A stretch of DNA of 9,202 bases from the NCBI GenBank assembly GCA_022848835.1, contig JAJISG010000170.1, positions 1-9,202 on the forward strand, given 5' to 3'. This stretch comes from Thermoplasmatota archaeon (GTDB lineage Archaea; Thermoplasmatota; Thermoplasmata; RBG-16-68-12; JAJISG01). Positions 1 through 6,026 of the stretch are shown here, piece after piece. Position 1 is the first letter of the stretch. Each line of letters opens with the position of its first letter. A program made the position numbers and the translations under genes. A model generated the notes under the pieces. That model was not told the origin of the DNA. It did no database searches and was given only the letters and a program-made list of their open reading frames with translations.

Positions 1-65
1 ATCGGAGGTCGAACGGGTCGCTGGCCACCCACCGAAAAGACTAATAGCTCTCCCTGGCCTCGCCG

Positions 66-80
66 ACCCTCGTAGAGGGT
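66..80 (+). other. Small hairpin over the ribosome site of the Met-rich gene
   Basis: ACCCTC (66-71) and GAGGGT (75-80) form a perfect 6-bp stem with a 3-nt loop, ending 8 nt before the ATG at 89. The 3' arm contains the presumed ribosome site GAGGGTG (75-81), so folding would hide it. It may tune translation, or it may be chance; only the pairing is seen. Confidence 0.3.
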
Positions 81-88
81 GTGCTTCA

Positions 89-394
89 ATGTCTCTCAAG
101 GAACGCATGATGGATAGAATGATGGAGAAGATGAGCAAGGAAGAGAAGCGGGAGATGATGGACAGCATGATGAAGAAGTTCTTCGCCGACATGACGCCAG
201 AGGAGAAGGGGGAGATGATGATGGGGATGATGCCCAAGATGATGTCGGGCATGATGGAGAGCATGTCCTCCATGATGGGTGGCGGCGCTGGCGACGAGAT
301 GCGGGTTTCCGATGAGATGTTCGAGATGATGCGTTCATGCTGTGCTGGGATGGGGTTTGAACTGAATAGGCAGGAGCAGACAGAGGGGGAATAG
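89..394 (+). CDS. Methionine-rich small protein, function unknown
   Basis: A 101-residue soluble protein in which 28 residues are Met, mostly as MM or MMM pairs spaced 3-4 residues apart among Lys, Glu and Asp. The repeated K/E-M-M pattern from about residue 5 to 60 would give helices with Met faces. A Gly-rich turn (GGGAG, about 64-68) follows, then a C-terminal part with a vicinal Cys pair (SCC, about 83-85). Clustered Met and Cys can bind soft metals such as Cu(I), but that role is inference; no catalytic motif, signal peptide or membrane segment is visible. ATG at 89 was chosen because GAGGGTG (75-81) sits 7 nt upstream as a ribosome site. The frame is open back to the window edge, so a longer protein cannot be excluded. 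A small perfect hairpin (66-80) overlaps the ribosome site. It converges on the membrane-protein gene at 504. Confidence 0.8.
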   Translation: MSLKERMMDRMMEKMSKEEKREMMDSMMKKFFADMTPEEKGEMMMGMMPKMMSGMMESMSSMMGGGAGDEMRVSDEMFEMMRSCCAGMGFELNRQEQTEGE

Positions 395-408
395 GCTCAA
401 CCCCACTA

Positions 409-504
409 ATCATCCCACCCTTTCACTTGTCGGTCCGCCCGCCTTCAAGAGAGCATCGGTTAGGCCGGTAATCACGCAGGTTTAGGGTCCACTGGTGGGA
501 TGAT
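409..504. repeat. Perfect 11-bp inverted repeat framing a 96-bp intergenic segment
   Basis: ATCATCCCACC (409-419) is matched by its exact reverse complement GGTGGGATGAT (494-504), with 74 bp between them. The pair frames the gap between the convergent genes ending at 394 and 504; the right arm includes the first base (504) of the stop codon of the - strand gene. Each gene's 3' untranslated end thus carries the same ATCATCCCACC motif. It could be a bidirectional 3'-end or termination structure, or the ends of a small mobile-element relic. I see no target duplication and no gene inside. Confidence 0.45.
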
Positions 505-941
505 CACCTGGGGAAGAACCTTCTGTAGGGGAGGAGTAGCCCCAGGACAGTCATGATGATGAACACAATGAAGAGGGGCCAGAGAGTTCCCTCCGCGTTT
601 AAGTCATTTGCCAAGTAGCCGAGTAGCGCTGCTGGAAGGATCCAATAGGCGTACCAGGCCCATCTCTCTCCTCTCCTGTATGGTATGGCCGCTACAGCCA
701 TACCAAGGACCCCCACCATCAATAGCCCAAGTCCGAATGCTCTCGTGATTACATTGATCAATTTGGATATGTCCGGGTGTGCGGCTTCAAGTTCTTCGGG
801 GGTCATGCCTGTGAGGTTTACCGTACCTTGGGGATCGAGTGGTATGCCTAGCAGACCGATGACCGCGAATGCCAGAGCGACTATACTCATGAGGAAGAGG
901 AGTGTCCAAGCATTTTTCTCATAGAACTTCTCTTCTGCCAT
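504..941 (-). CDS. Four-helix integral membrane protein, function unknown
   Basis: A 145-aa protein with four predicted transmembrane segments at about residues 12-33, 65-86, 94-110 and 118-137. A polar, probably extracellular loop (about 34-64) follows helix 1. A basic PYRRGERWAWYAYW motif lies between helices 2 and 3, and the tail is a short basic RRFFPR. The WAWYA motif recurs in many small uncharacterised membrane proteins of archaea and bacteria; no enzyme motif is visible. A TATA box (963-970) lies 22-29 bp before the ATG with no ribosome site between, so the mRNA is probably leaderless. It converges on the Met-rich gene. A transport or stress role would be a guess. Confidence 0.8.
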   Translation of the reverse strand: MAEEKFYEKNAWTLLFLMSIVALAFAVIGLLGIPLDPQGTVNLTGMTPEELEAAHPDISKLINVITRAFGLGLLMVGVLGMAVAAIPYRRGERWAWYAYWILPAALLGYLANDLNAEGTLWPLFIVFIIMTVLGLLLPYRRFFPR

Positions 942-962
942 GCTGCCCTGAAATAAATCTGA

Positions 963-970
963 GTATATAA
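963..970 (-). promoter_or_regulatory. TATA box of the four-helix membrane protein gene
   Basis: On the - strand the box reads TTATATAC. Its centre is about 25 bp before the ATG at 941, which places transcription start at or next to the start codon. The absence of a Shine-Dalgarno match upstream of the ATG agrees with leaderless translation. Confidence 0.6.
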
Positions 971-1157
971 TGGTGTAGTCTCATCCCGGCGATAGGCAAT
1001 CTAACGTGATTCTATGATTCGGGGAGCTACCATCGATTTTTCTTGACGTATCATTCTCCCTACCGTCCACAAGCGTGATCAGTACAAGAAGAAATCACAG
1101 GCCGATGGGAAGGGCTCCGGCAGCAAGGGCAGAGGCCTTGGGATTAGGAAACTGGAA

Positions 1158-1241
1158 CGCGGGGAGGGGGATTTGAACCCCCGCGCGGTTGCCCGCACAG
1201 GATTAGCAATCCTGCGCCCTACCAGGCTAGGCCATCCCCGC
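1158..1241 (-). tRNA. tRNA-Ser(GCU)
   Basis: The - strand folds as a class II tRNA. The acceptor stem GCGGGGA pairs with TCCCCGC, followed by discriminator G (1158). The anticodon stem CAGGA/TCCTG closes the 7-nt loop TTGCTAA with anticodon GCT (1205-1207, read on the - strand), which decodes AGC/AGU serine codons. A long variable arm of about 15 nt lies before a T-arm with GGTTCAAATCC. The long arm, discriminator G and anticodon all agree on serine. No CCA is encoded and no intron is present. Upstream, only a weak TATA-like CTAATAGCC (1266-1274) is visible. Confidence 0.95.
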
Positions 1242-1376
1242 AATCACCAACATGATGGCGAAATCTGGCTATTAGCGTTTTCCATCAACTTTCACGATGA
1301 GCATACTCGGACGAAGGCTCAATACCTCTCTGAGGAAGACGCGACTGAGAAACCTGAGGAGCTTCGGGGATAACAG

Positions 1377-1384
1377 ATTAATAA
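1377..1384 (+). promoter_or_regulatory. TATA-like box of the VOC enzyme gene
   Basis: ATTAATAA is centred about 33 bp before the ATG at 1414, predicting a transcript that starts about 5-10 nt before the start codon. This argues against the longer reading frame that opens at 1297, whose first 39 codons would lie upstream of or inside the promoter. Confidence 0.4.
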
Positions 1385-1413
1385 CCGCGACCTTTTTCCC
1401 AGAGAGGATCGAG

Positions 1414-1818
1414 ATGTACATGGCGCACACGTCCGTAAGGACCAGCAACATGGAGAGATCCATGAAGTTCTATACTGAGCTCCTGGACATGAAGTTCGTT
1501 CGGAGCAAGGAGATACCGAAGAGCAACGCCGAGATCGCCTTCCTCGAGTCCGAGAACGGAAACCTCCTCGAACTAACCTGGTACAGGGATCAGAAGGTCT
1601 TCAAGGTCCCTGAGTATGAAGAGGTGGTCTTCGACCACATCGCCTTCGTGGTGGAAGACATGGATGGCCTTCTGGAGGAGTGCAGGAAACGTCAGGTGAC
1701 CATCACCGATGAGCCCTTCTACCTCACCCCGGGTGGCAGCAGGCTGGCCTTCATAGAGGACCCAGATGGCACCCTCATCGAGCTCTTAGAGAGGCCTAAG
1801 CCGCCTCAATCCGGTTGA
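1414..1818 (+). CDS. Glyoxalase I-like VOC metalloenzyme
   Basis: A 134-aa protein of the vicinal oxygen chelate superfamily with two paired beta-alpha-beta-beta-beta modules (about 3-58 and 72-127). The four metal ligands of glyoxalase I are all in place: His5 (AHTSV), Glu53 (LLELTWY), His75 (FDHIAFVV) and Glu123 (GTLIELLE). The spacing is nearly that of E. coli GloA (5, 56, 74, 122), and the length matches that enzyme (135 aa). Glu at the second position rather than Gln fits lactoylglutathione lyase better than methylmalonyl-CoA epimerase. Since most archaea lack glutathione, the thiol cofactor or substrate is uncertain. The start at 1414 is set by GAGGATC (1404-1410), the upstream TATA-like box and the family's N-terminus; ATG at 1420 is an alternative. 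The next gene follows after 72 bp. Confidence 0.85.
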   Translation: MYMAHTSVRTSNMERSMKFYTELLDMKFVRSKEIPKSNAEIAFLESENGNLLELTWYRDQKVFKVPEYEEVVFDHIAFVVEDMDGLLEECRKRQVTITDEPFYLTPGGSRLAFIEDPDGTLIELLERPKPPQSG

Positions 1819-1890
1819 CCTGGGTCTCCTCGGCGTACCCTCTTATCCCCTCCATTATGTCTTCATGCGTCTCGCCGGGGGGTAAACCAT

Positions 1891-2583
1891 ATGTCGGAGC
1901 GGGGCGATCGGCATGCAGTGCGTCTCACTCTTCAAAGTGAACTGCAGGACAGCTTCCCCGGCCTCAGGGCCCAGCTACTCATGGTGGAGGGGCTAAGGAT
2001 CCTCCCACAGACTGCAGAGCTGGAGGCCTACAAGCATGAATCCTTCGATGGTCTGAGACAGAGTCTCGACCTGAGTACCCTGAAGGATGAGAGTCGAATC
2101 AGAGCCTACAGGGACTTCTTCTGGAGGGTGGGCATCGACCCCACAAAGATTAGGCCCGCCTCTGAGGCCCTACTTCGAAGAGTTCTGCGGGGGAAGGGAA
2201 TCCCCATTATCAACACCCTGGTGGACGCCTACAATATAGCCTCCATGGAGTCCCGCGTCGCCCTGGCGGCTTTCGACCTCTCCACGCTGAAGGGAGACCT
2301 GAGGATGCGCTTTGCAGAGGAAGGGGAGGAGTTCCTGGGGATTGGCATGAGCTCGCCCGTCTCCCTTCGGGGAAAGGAAATCGTGGTGGAGGACGATTCA
2401 GGTCTGGTTGCAGTCTATCCCTATAGGGATGCAGACAGCACCAAGGTCTCCGTAAAGACGGAGGAGGCTGTCATCATGGTCTGCGGCGTTCCTGGGATCG
2501 ATCAGGTGGCTATGGTGGAGGCCTACGATAGAGCGGATAGCTTGATCACCCGTTTCTGCGAAGGCAAGCTATCCCGATTGTAG
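1891..2583 (+). CDS. Stand-alone B3/B4 (PheRS beta-like) domain protein
   Basis: A 230-aa soluble protein of the B3/B4 family, the domain found in the beta subunit of phenylalanyl-tRNA synthetase and in free-standing proteins of about this length. The core motif runs from W78 through G81, D83PTK and RPASEALLRR to about residue 97. PIINTLVDAYN (105-115), a hallmark of the family, follows, and then an F-GLG-like strand region (about 149-152). In PheRS this domain hosts editing of mischarged Tyr-tRNA, so the free protein may act on aminoacyl-tRNA or amino-acid derivatives in the cytoplasm; this is inference. GGGGGGT (1877-1883) lies 7 nt before the ATG. The stop is one base from the convergent stop of the UbiA-like gene. 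It may be co-transcribed with the VOC gene. Confidence 0.85.
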   Translation: MSERGDRHAVRLTLQSELQDSFPGLRAQLLMVEGLRILPQTAELEAYKHESFDGLRQSLDLSTLKDESRIRAYRDFFWRVGIDPTKIRPASEALLRRVLRGKGIPIINTLVDAYNIASMESRVALAAFDLSTLKGDLRMRFAEEGEEFLGIGMSSPVSLRGKEIVVEDDSGLVAVYPYRDADSTKVSVKTEEAVIMVCGVPGIDQVAMVEAYDRADSLITRFCEGKLSRL

Positions 2584-2584
2584 T

Positions 2585-3334
2585 TCAGAAGCCCAGTCTC
2601 CAGGCGAGGATAGCAGCTGTCAGCACCAGGACGAAGGCGAACTCTAGGTCTATGATTCTCCACTGGAGCCTGCTTACCTCCTTGGGCACGACGAGGCGAT
2701 TGGCACACCTCTGACCGTGGCAGATGGTCTCCCCTTTATCAGAGGCGTAATCCAGGCACGTATGGCTGTGATAACATTTTGTGATCCCGTACTTCCAGAG
2801 GTGGGCGACCCCTAGAATCCCTGCGAAGGCTCCTAAGAGGAATATGGAAGGCGGCGGAAAAGTGAGTGCGTGGAGGTAGTAACTCCCGACAACTGGAGCA
2901 AGACCCCATCCTGCGCCATACCAGAAGGCGTTGTGAAATGAGCCCTTGGCCAATTCCAGGTTGTATGCCAAGATTGTGAACACCCCGAAGGCCAGTAGCA
3001 GTAGAATCCACCAGGAGTAGACGTAGGAGAGGTAGAGGCCAATACCCGCGAAGACTGGCAGCCCGAAGGCGGCCCTGGCTTTCAGATGGGTATCGCTGAA
3101 ACGGGTGGAGGCGTGTCTCCCCTTCAATTCGTCCAGAGCGTAGGCCCCTATCTGCAGACCGAAGAAGAACGCCACTAAGGTCCAGACGAGGCGATCCCAG
3201 TGTATTACCGGGGCGAAGGCGGCGCCCAGGACAATGTACGAATAGACGATGGCGGCCCTGGGCAGGTGCAATATGACCCTGAGGTCATTCCACACGCTTC
3301 GACGCTTCGAGAAGACAATTTCGCTGAGTTCCAA
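2585..3334 (-). CDS. UbiA-like polytopic membrane protein
   Basis: A 249-aa protein with about seven transmembrane segments (roughly 27-44, 49-67, 87-105, 108-124, 136-157, 162-180, 229-246). The first cytoplasmic loop has D68ELKGR with D81, resembling the first Asp-rich prenyl-diphosphate motif of UbiA transferases in a diverged form. YNLEL with a following HN (about 124-135) sits where the second motif belongs but lacks a clear DxxxD. It is therefore a diverged UbiA member, and prenyl transfer is uncertain. Between the last two helices is a polar loop with C187, H189, H191, C193, C205, H206 and C210, a possible metal site. The TTG start is supported by a G7 run (3341-3347) 6 nt upstream and a TATA-like box at 3364-3371. 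It is convergent with the B3/B4 gene. Confidence 0.75.
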   Translation of the reverse strand: MELSEIVFSKRRSVWNDLRVILHLPRAAIVYSYIVLGAAFAPVIHWDRLVWTLVAFFFGLQIGAYALDELKGRHASTRFSDTHLKARAAFGLPVFAGIGLYLSYVYSWWILLLLAFGVFTILAYNLELAKGSFHNAFWYGAGWGLAPVVGSYYLHALTFPPPSIFLLGAFAGILGVAHLWKYGITKCYHSHTCLDYASDKGETICHGQRCANRLVVPKEVSRLQWRIIDLEFAFVLVLTAAILAWRLGF

Positions 3335-3363
3335 TTCAGACCCCCCCGGCCAATAGTCCGCCC

Positions 3364-3371
3364 TCTATAAG
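3364..3371 (-). promoter_or_regulatory. TATA-like box of the UbiA-like gene
   Basis: The - strand reads CTTATAGA, centred about 33 bp before the TTG start at 3334, which predicts a very short leader starting near the G-rich ribosome site. Confidence 0.4.
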
Positions 3372-3419
3372 CGGCTACGGATAGACGGCGACGACAAGTA
3401 GTTTGCTTGCAGGCAGGGG

Positions 3420-3427
3420 CTTAATAC
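3420..3427 (+). promoter_or_regulatory. TATA-like box upstream of the leader ORF and secreted-protein gene
   Basis: CTTAATAC lies between GGGG and CCCC. Its centre is 26-27 bp before the ATG at 3450, so the transcript would begin at that ATG and leave about 47 nt before the TTG of the main gene at 3497. Confidence 0.45.
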
Positions 3428-3449
3428 CCCTTGACGGCCAGCCTGAGCC

Positions 3450-3500
3450 ATGACACGCCATAGAGATGGAGGAAAGGCCGCGAAGGAGCTGAGTGATTGA
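3450..3500 (+). CDS. Possible 16-codon leader ORF overlapping the next start
   Basis: ATG at 3450 opens 16 codons (MTRHRDGGKAAKELSD) ending in TGA at 3498-3500. The stop overlaps the TTG start (3497-3499) of the secreted-protein gene as TTGA. The TATA-like box at 3420-3427 would place the transcript 5' end at this ATG, giving leaderless translation and then coupled re-initiation at GGAGCTGA/TTG. The peptide is basic and has no recognisable domain. It may be only untranslated leader; the case rests on spacing and overlap alone. Confidence 0.3.
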   Translation: MTRHRDGGKAAKELSD

Positions 3501-4297
3501 GATTGAGAGCACTGAGGTTCAAAGTCTTGACCGTGATTGCTGCGATACTCCTCACCTCCACCGCTTTCGGTTTGATCTCCTCCTACTTGAGTCCTATCAT
3601 ACCCAGGGATATCCCCACCATCAATCCAGCTATCAACCTCTCCATCGAGGGCGTGCCTGAGAACGCCTCGGCTGGCGACGTCTTCCTGGTGACGGCGACG
3701 ATGAAGAACAACGCCAACAGACCCGCCCCCGCCGTTCTCAGGTTCGAGGTGCGTAACGGGGATGGCATTGGCTTCGAGGAGGTCACCGTGTACGCCGACT
3801 GTGGCGCAGAAGAGAGGGTTACCTCCAAGACCCTGATCTACTACATAGGTCGGCATGGTCCCCTCCTCGCGCCCAACGGGAGTCACTTCCCCCAAGGGAC
3901 GACGGTCGCTGAAGTGGAGGCGAGCCTCGGAGAAGGGGCTCAGTGGCAGGTCGTCCTCAGGGAGATACGCATGAGAGACCCATTGGGCTATGAGGAGTTA
4001 ATTGATCCCGGTTTCAACGCCTCATCAGGACCGGTCGCCTCCAGCAGTCAGGCCCTTAAGGCCCTCTACTACTATGGCATGGTCAGCGCCAGTGATGGGA
4101 GCAGCCAGAACCCGGCGGACTGGACACTGATCGTAGCCCTCTCGGACACCGTCGTGGCCACTGGAGGCAACTCCACTGATGGTTTCCTGATGGAGATCAG
4201 TCTCGACGCGCAGGGGAGCTACAACCTCAAGTTCTGGGCGGAGAGGCCTGACGGCCTCGGAATACCCAACCACGCCTGGAAGTGTGAGCCCCTTTAG
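3497..4297 (+). CDS. Secreted or membrane-anchored protein, function unknown
   Basis: A 266-aa protein with a basic N-terminus and one hydrophobic segment (about residues 9-32) acting as signal peptide or anchor; the remainder is predicted to be extracellular. Residues about 45-100 (VFLVTATMKNNA, then AVLRFEV) resemble an Ig-like beta sandwich of the kind common in archaeal surface proteins. There are five N-x-S/T sequons (N47, N56, N127, N174, N225) and two Cys (102, 263) that could form a disulfide. No enzyme motif is seen. TTG at 3497 is the first possible start after an in-frame TGA (3494-3496), and GGAGCTGA (3485-3492) is a good ribosome site; TTG at 3503 is an alternative. It converges on another surface-protein gene, and a joint envelope role is only suggested by position. 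Confidence 0.75.
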   Translation: MRLRALRFKVLTVIAAILLTSTAFGLISSYLSPIIPRDIPTINPAINLSIEGVPENASAGDVFLVTATMKNNANRPAPAVLRFEVRNGDGIGFEEVTVYADCGAEERVTSKTLIYYIGRHGPLLAPNGSHFPQGTTVAEVEASLGEGAQWQVVLREIRMRDPLGYEELIDPGFNASSGPVASSSQALKALYYYGMVSASDGSSQNPADWTLIVALSDTVVATGGNSTDGFLMEISLDAQGSYNLKFWAERPDGLGIPNHAWKCEPL

Positions 4298-4343
4298 TTT
4301 GGCCGTTTACCTCTGGGCGAGAGCCTTCGTCGTCCCGGCCGTC

Positions 4344-4368
4344 TAGGGCGCCTGAAGAGGCGACCCTA
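4344..4368 (+). terminator. Hairpin with T-rich tail after the secreted-protein gene
   Basis: TAGGG (4344-4348) pairs with CCCTA (4364-4368), and GCCT (4350-4353) with AGGC (4358-4361), around a GAAG loop, giving 9 bp with a small internal loop. A pyrimidine tract CCTTTCTCTC (4376-4385) follows. It lies 46 bp after the stop at 4297 and may mark the 3' end of that transcript. Archaeal termination depends mainly on the U-tract, so the hairpin's role is uncertain. Confidence 0.3.
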
Positions 4369-4410
4369 CGATCACCTTTCTCTCGAGCCTATGAGCATAA
4401 GGTGTGGTTA

Positions 4411-4433
4411 GAAGAAAAAGAAAAAGGAGGAAA
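4411..4433 (-). terminator. T-rich terminator of the 490-aa surface-protein gene
   Basis: Read on the - strand, just after the stop codon at 4442-4444, this stretch is pyrimidine only and contains two T5 runs separated by a C. Such oligo-T tracts are the usual archaeal intrinsic termination signal. Confidence 0.5.
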
Positions 4434-4441
4434 GGGGGAGG

Positions 4442-5914
4442 CTAGTAGAGCCTCCCGAATGCGGGCGGTATCCGTCGCCTCTTGGATCGACGTCGTAGGT
4501 GGATTGCTGTGCCCATCAAGCCAAGAGTCGCCACCGACGCTATCCCCACGAAGACGAAGGGCGCCAGGTTGAACTCTGGCTGGATGTCGACGAGGATCGC
4601 CTGGACGGAGTAGCTGGGGTCATGGTAGATGTCGGATCCAGCAGGGTAGATGTAACCTCCCAGGAGGACGACGCCTCGGAACTTGTCATCCTTCTCGTTG
4701 GTTATTCTCAGGCCGTTGGTCCCCGCGTGGATCTGGAAGGACATCTCCTTCTCCTCTTCGTCCACAGTGACGTTGCTCACCCAAGTGAGCTCTCCGTTCT
4801 TCCGCCAGTTGTCCCTGAAGGATATGCTGTCCTTGGCCAGAATCGTGGCCTCAGGTGGTATGTCGTCGTTGCTCTCCAGGTCGATGACGTCGCCAGTGAA
4901 GGTCTCCAGCTCAGCCACACCAGTACCATCTTCTACATAGCCCTCGACGAACTGGGCATCCAACCAGTTGTCCACCGGTCCGGGTATGTATGTACCGAAG
5001 ATGATCAGGCTCTCCAGCATGAGCTTAGAGGTCTCAGACTTGGCGGTAAAGTCCCAGCCCTTGATGACGTGGTCGTACTTGAAGTCGGCTGAGAGGGAAA
5101 CGCCCTCGTAGAAGCGAGGCTCGATCTCCTCACTGTCGATGATGCTATCATTCCCGAGGGTCACTCGGTAGAAGGGCACCATGACACCGACCTCGTCCAC
5201 CCTGGCTCCCACGCGGAAGACAAAGGTGACTTCCTCGATCACGCCGTCCTCAAGGGTCCCTGGTCGGGATCCGTCGTCGAAGAAGCCGGGCTGCCTGTCC
5301 CAGATCCTGTCGTAGGTCACGTTTCGGGCTGTCAGGCTGAAGGTCCACTCCTTGGCACTGCCATTGCCCACAGTAGAGGTCTCCACTACATCCGACCTCT
5401 CCCAGGCCCTCTCGAGACTGACCGCCTTGTAGATGGGCTCCGTCGCACTAACGTCGAAATCCATCATGTCGTCGCTGCTCTTGGCGAAGTCGAAGACGCC
5501 ATTCCCTGCGCCGATGCGTCCCTGGCTCGAGGGGAACCCGGTGTCGTTGAACTCTACCAGGAGGGCCAGGCCCTGGGCGTATACCCGTAGAACGGGCATG
5601 GGCACAGTTGCCATGATCCCGCCGTTCTCATCCCGAATCTCGGCACCGCCAAGGTAGGCGATGTAGGCCGACACCAGGATGACAGCGTTGGGGTCCTCTT
5701 CAGTTCCATACACTACGCCGAAGAATGCTAGTGTCTCGTTCTGGGTCATGTTTAGGGCGACGTAATCTCCGCCGCCGAAGTCGCTGGTCGTTCCTAGCTC
5801 CAACCGCACGTGGCGGTCGATCTCACTAACCTCACCCTGGGCCAGCCCCGCTCCAAGGGAGCCAAAAAGGAGGGCTACCAAGGCAAGGCCCACTCCGAAG
5901 TTTGTCCACCTCAT
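4442..5914 (-). CDS. Type I cell-surface protein with signal peptide and C-terminal anchor
   Basis: A 490-aa protein with an N-terminal signal peptide (hydrophobic 7-24, likely cut near GLAQ, about 24-27). An acidic ectodomain of about 420 residues follows, then one transmembrane helix (about 450-471) and a basic tail (RRRSKRRR, 474-481), so the bulk lies outside the cell. The ectodomain is rich in Asp, Glu and beta-prone stretches, has seven N-x-S/T sequons, and contains no cysteine at all. No enzymatic motif is visible; an S-layer-associated, adhesion or sensing role is inference. GGTGA (5922-5926 on the - strand) lies 7 nt before the ATG, and a TATA box is at 5951-5958. It is divergent from the membrane-protein gene at 6027 and shares its promoter region. 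A T-rich terminator follows. Confidence 0.8.
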   Translation of the reverse strand: MRWTNFGVGLALVALLFGSLGAGLAQGEVSEIDRHVRLELGTTSDFGGGDYVALNMTQNETLAFFGVVYGTEEDPNAVILVSAYIAYLGGAEIRDENGGIMATVPMPVLRVYAQGLALLVEFNDTGFPSSQGRIGAGNGVFDFAKSSDDMMDFDVSATEPIYKAVSLERAWERSDVVETSTVGNGSAKEWTFSLTARNVTYDRIWDRQPGFFDDGSRPGTLEDGVIEEVTFVFRVGARVDEVGVMVPFYRVTLGNDSIIDSEEIEPRFYEGVSLSADFKYDHVIKGWDFTAKSETSKLMLESLIIFGTYIPGPVDNWLDAQFVEGYVEDGTGVAELETFTGDVIDLESNDDIPPEATILAKDSISFRDNWRKNGELTWVSNVTVDEEEKEMSFQIHAGTNGLRITNEKDDKFRGVVLLGGYIYPAGSDIYHDPSYSVQAILVDIQPEFNLAPFVFVGIASVATLGLMGTAIHLRRRSKRRRIPPAFGRLY

Positions 5915-5950
5915 ATGTGGTTCACCATCCTAGGCCTTCCCCCGGAGGGG

Positions 5951-5958
5951 CTTATAAA
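5951..5958 (-). promoter_or_regulatory. TATA box of the 490-aa surface-protein gene
   Basis: The - strand reads TTTATAAG, a near-consensus archaeal box. It is centred about 40 bp before the ATG, so the leader would be about 14 nt and would carry the GGTGA ribosome site. Confidence 0.65.
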
Positions 5959-5975
5959 GGCGAGAAGGAGTCTTC

Positions 5976-5994
5976 AGTAGGATTCTTTCCTACT
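5976..5994. promoter_or_regulatory. Inverted repeat, candidate operator in the divergent promoter
   Basis: AGTAGGA (5976-5982) and TCCTACT (5988-5994) are perfect 7-bp arms around TTCTT. The repeat ends 2 bp before the TATA box at 5997-6004, covering the place where TFB binds, and lies 18 bp from the box of the opposite gene. A second partial arm, GGAGT (5967-5971), could pair with ACTCC (5992-5996). The size and position suit a dimeric winged-helix repressor able to affect both genes. The regulator is unknown. Confidence 0.5.
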
Positions 5995-5996
5995 CC

Positions 5997-6004
5997 TTTA
6001 TATA
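5997..6004 (+). promoter_or_regulatory. TATA box of the membrane-protein gene at 6027
   Basis: TTTATATA is centred 26-27 bp before the GTG at 6027, predicting transcription start exactly at the start codon and a leaderless mRNA. No ribosome site precedes the GTG. Confidence 0.65.
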
Positions 6005-6026
6005 GGCTGCTCTACGACCCTTCGGC

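Noticed and set aside
1045..1157. Basic, Gly/Lys-rich + strand frame (KKKSQADGKGSGSKG and on)
   Set aside because: It opens after a TGA, has no start codon, and continues into the tRNA, so it is not a gene as it stands.
1173..1373. Frame running + strand through the tRNA region and on to TAA at 1373
   Set aside because: It runs through the tRNA-Ser gene, has only a TTG inside the T-arm as start, and the part after the tRNA has no start codon or ribosome site.
1297..1413. 39-codon N-terminal extension of the VOC enzyme
   Set aside because: It includes the TATA-like box and precedes the ribosome site; glyoxalase-fold proteins begin a few residues before the first metal-binding His, which ATG 1414 provides.
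4369..4380. CGATCACCTTTC resembles the 3' end of 16S rRNA (GGATCACCTCC)
   Set aside because: The match is only about 8 bases, with none of the upstream 16S sequence; chance.
4499..5092. 197-aa + strand frame inside the surface-protein gene
   Set aside because: Antisense shadow: the - strand frame has signal peptide, anchor, promoter and terminator, while this one has no recognisable feature.
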